NCBI GenBank assembly: GCA_944739405.2
Contig: OX123199.2
Span: 5,011,898 to 5,075,897 of the forward strand
Direction: 5' to 3'
From: Euclidia mi
Taxonomy: Eukaryota; Arthropoda; Insecta; Lepidoptera; Erebidae
DNA: 64,000 nucleotides
The notes under the pieces were generated by a model. That model was not told the DNA's origin, ran no database searches, and worked only from the letters and a program-made list of their open reading frames with translations. This document shows, piece after piece, positions 63,613-64,000 of this stretch (positions are counted from its first letter, which is position 1; every line of letters begins with the position of its first letter). The position numbers were made by a program, and so were the translations under genes.

Positions 63613-64000
63613 CTTCAACGGAAGTACTGGCGAAGTACTGGGCGGAAGCCCGTGCAGGTCAACTCATATTTAACACCTCTGATCTGCACTGACTTCTACT
63701 CCCTTCACCTGAGTCCGGTGTAGGGAGTGGCGAATGGTCTCAGGGGTAGCGCAGGTCGCGATGATCCCTTAGGCAAGGCTGGTGGACTATCCTTCTCGAG
63801 GTTGCCGCCCGTTCTTGGTCCAGTTCCTTCAGAAATAGATGCAACCAAAACCTCCAGCCGAAACACAAACAACACAAACACATACAAACACGTACACACA
63901 TGCGCGCACACATCCACATACAGGAACACATCTCTTCACCACGCCCCTTCGTGGTCGGGTGGGTGTGGGCTCGTAGTAAAAAGTCACGGGTAAGAGAAGC
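63613..64000. other. unidentified sequence joined to Helitron copy 2
   Basis: GC-richer sequence with CTGGTGGACTATCCTTCTCG, a CA-rich stretch (63865-63925) and CTTCACCACGCCCCTTCGTG. It could be another element inserted into the Helitron or captured flank; it runs off the window. Confidence 0.3.

Noticed and set aside
1..64000. Defence island, biosynthetic cluster or other operon-like system
   Set aside because: Split gene with introns, SINEs, LINEs and Helitrons show an animal intron landscape; no clustered intact genes are present.

Overview
This window looks like intronic DNA of a lepidopteran (moth or butterfly) nuclear genome. It is AT-rich and full of nested transposable elements. Short SINE tails with a 'CCAGCAGTGGAC ... 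TGATGATG' signature recur, as do TC...CTAG/T Helitrons; from general knowledge both are typical of Lepidoptera. No species can be named from the sequence.

The only host gene I can support is one large minus-strand gene for a ClC-family chloride/proton exchanger of the ClC-3/4/5 group (Drosophila ClC-c type). Eleven exons joined by phase-matched GT-AG introns run from 50,805 (start codon) to 424, giving about 558 codons. They cover the cytosolic N-terminus, the GSGIPE, GKEGP and GAPIGG...LEE motifs, and the helices up to the GLFIPS motif. The remaining membrane helices and the C-terminal CBS domains lie beyond the left edge. The 5' end seems to offer two protein starts. The distal start (exons at 50,737-50,805 and 33,977-34,154) carries a tyrosine-type YQSV motif. 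The proximal start (30,980-31,045) carries an acidic dileucine motif. The two starts end in different phases. A 30-nt microexon at 29,727-29,756 with two overlapping donor sites 4 nt apart could reconcile them.

Everything else is intron or 5' flank filled with repeats. Region by region: 1.4-4.2 kb, a PIF/Harbinger element (TAA target duplication) holding a broken transposase, a foldback element, a SINE and a TA-flanked element. 5.8-6.07 kb, a 63-bp tandem repeat touching an exon's acceptor. 7.2-8.2 kb, a tRNA-derived SINE and a small Helitron. 12.4 kb, microsatellites. 13.2-15.0 kb, a TTAA-flanked element containing two SINEs. 15.1-19.0 kb, an element with ~190-bp inverted ends containing ~310-bp repeats and a nearly intact mariner. 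20.4-22.75 kb, a Helitron carrying 14 units of a ~118-bp satellite rich in AAGATGGCGG. 23.1-26.15 kb, two LINE fragments, one almost touching a splice donor. 33.4-33.9 kb, hairpins next to exon 2. 37.5-41.2 kb and 62.2 kb onward, two sister Helitron copies with decayed helicase ORFs. 45.2 kb, a hAT MITE. 51.7 and 53.3 kb, long hairpins. 59.9-60.7 kb, an unclassified insertion with a 12-bp duplication.

I see no second host gene, no true tRNA or rRNA gene, no CRISPR array and no defence-type operon. The observations most worth following are the N-terminal exon choice with the tandem-donor microexon, the satellite-bearing Helitron, and repeats lying directly against ClC splice sites.
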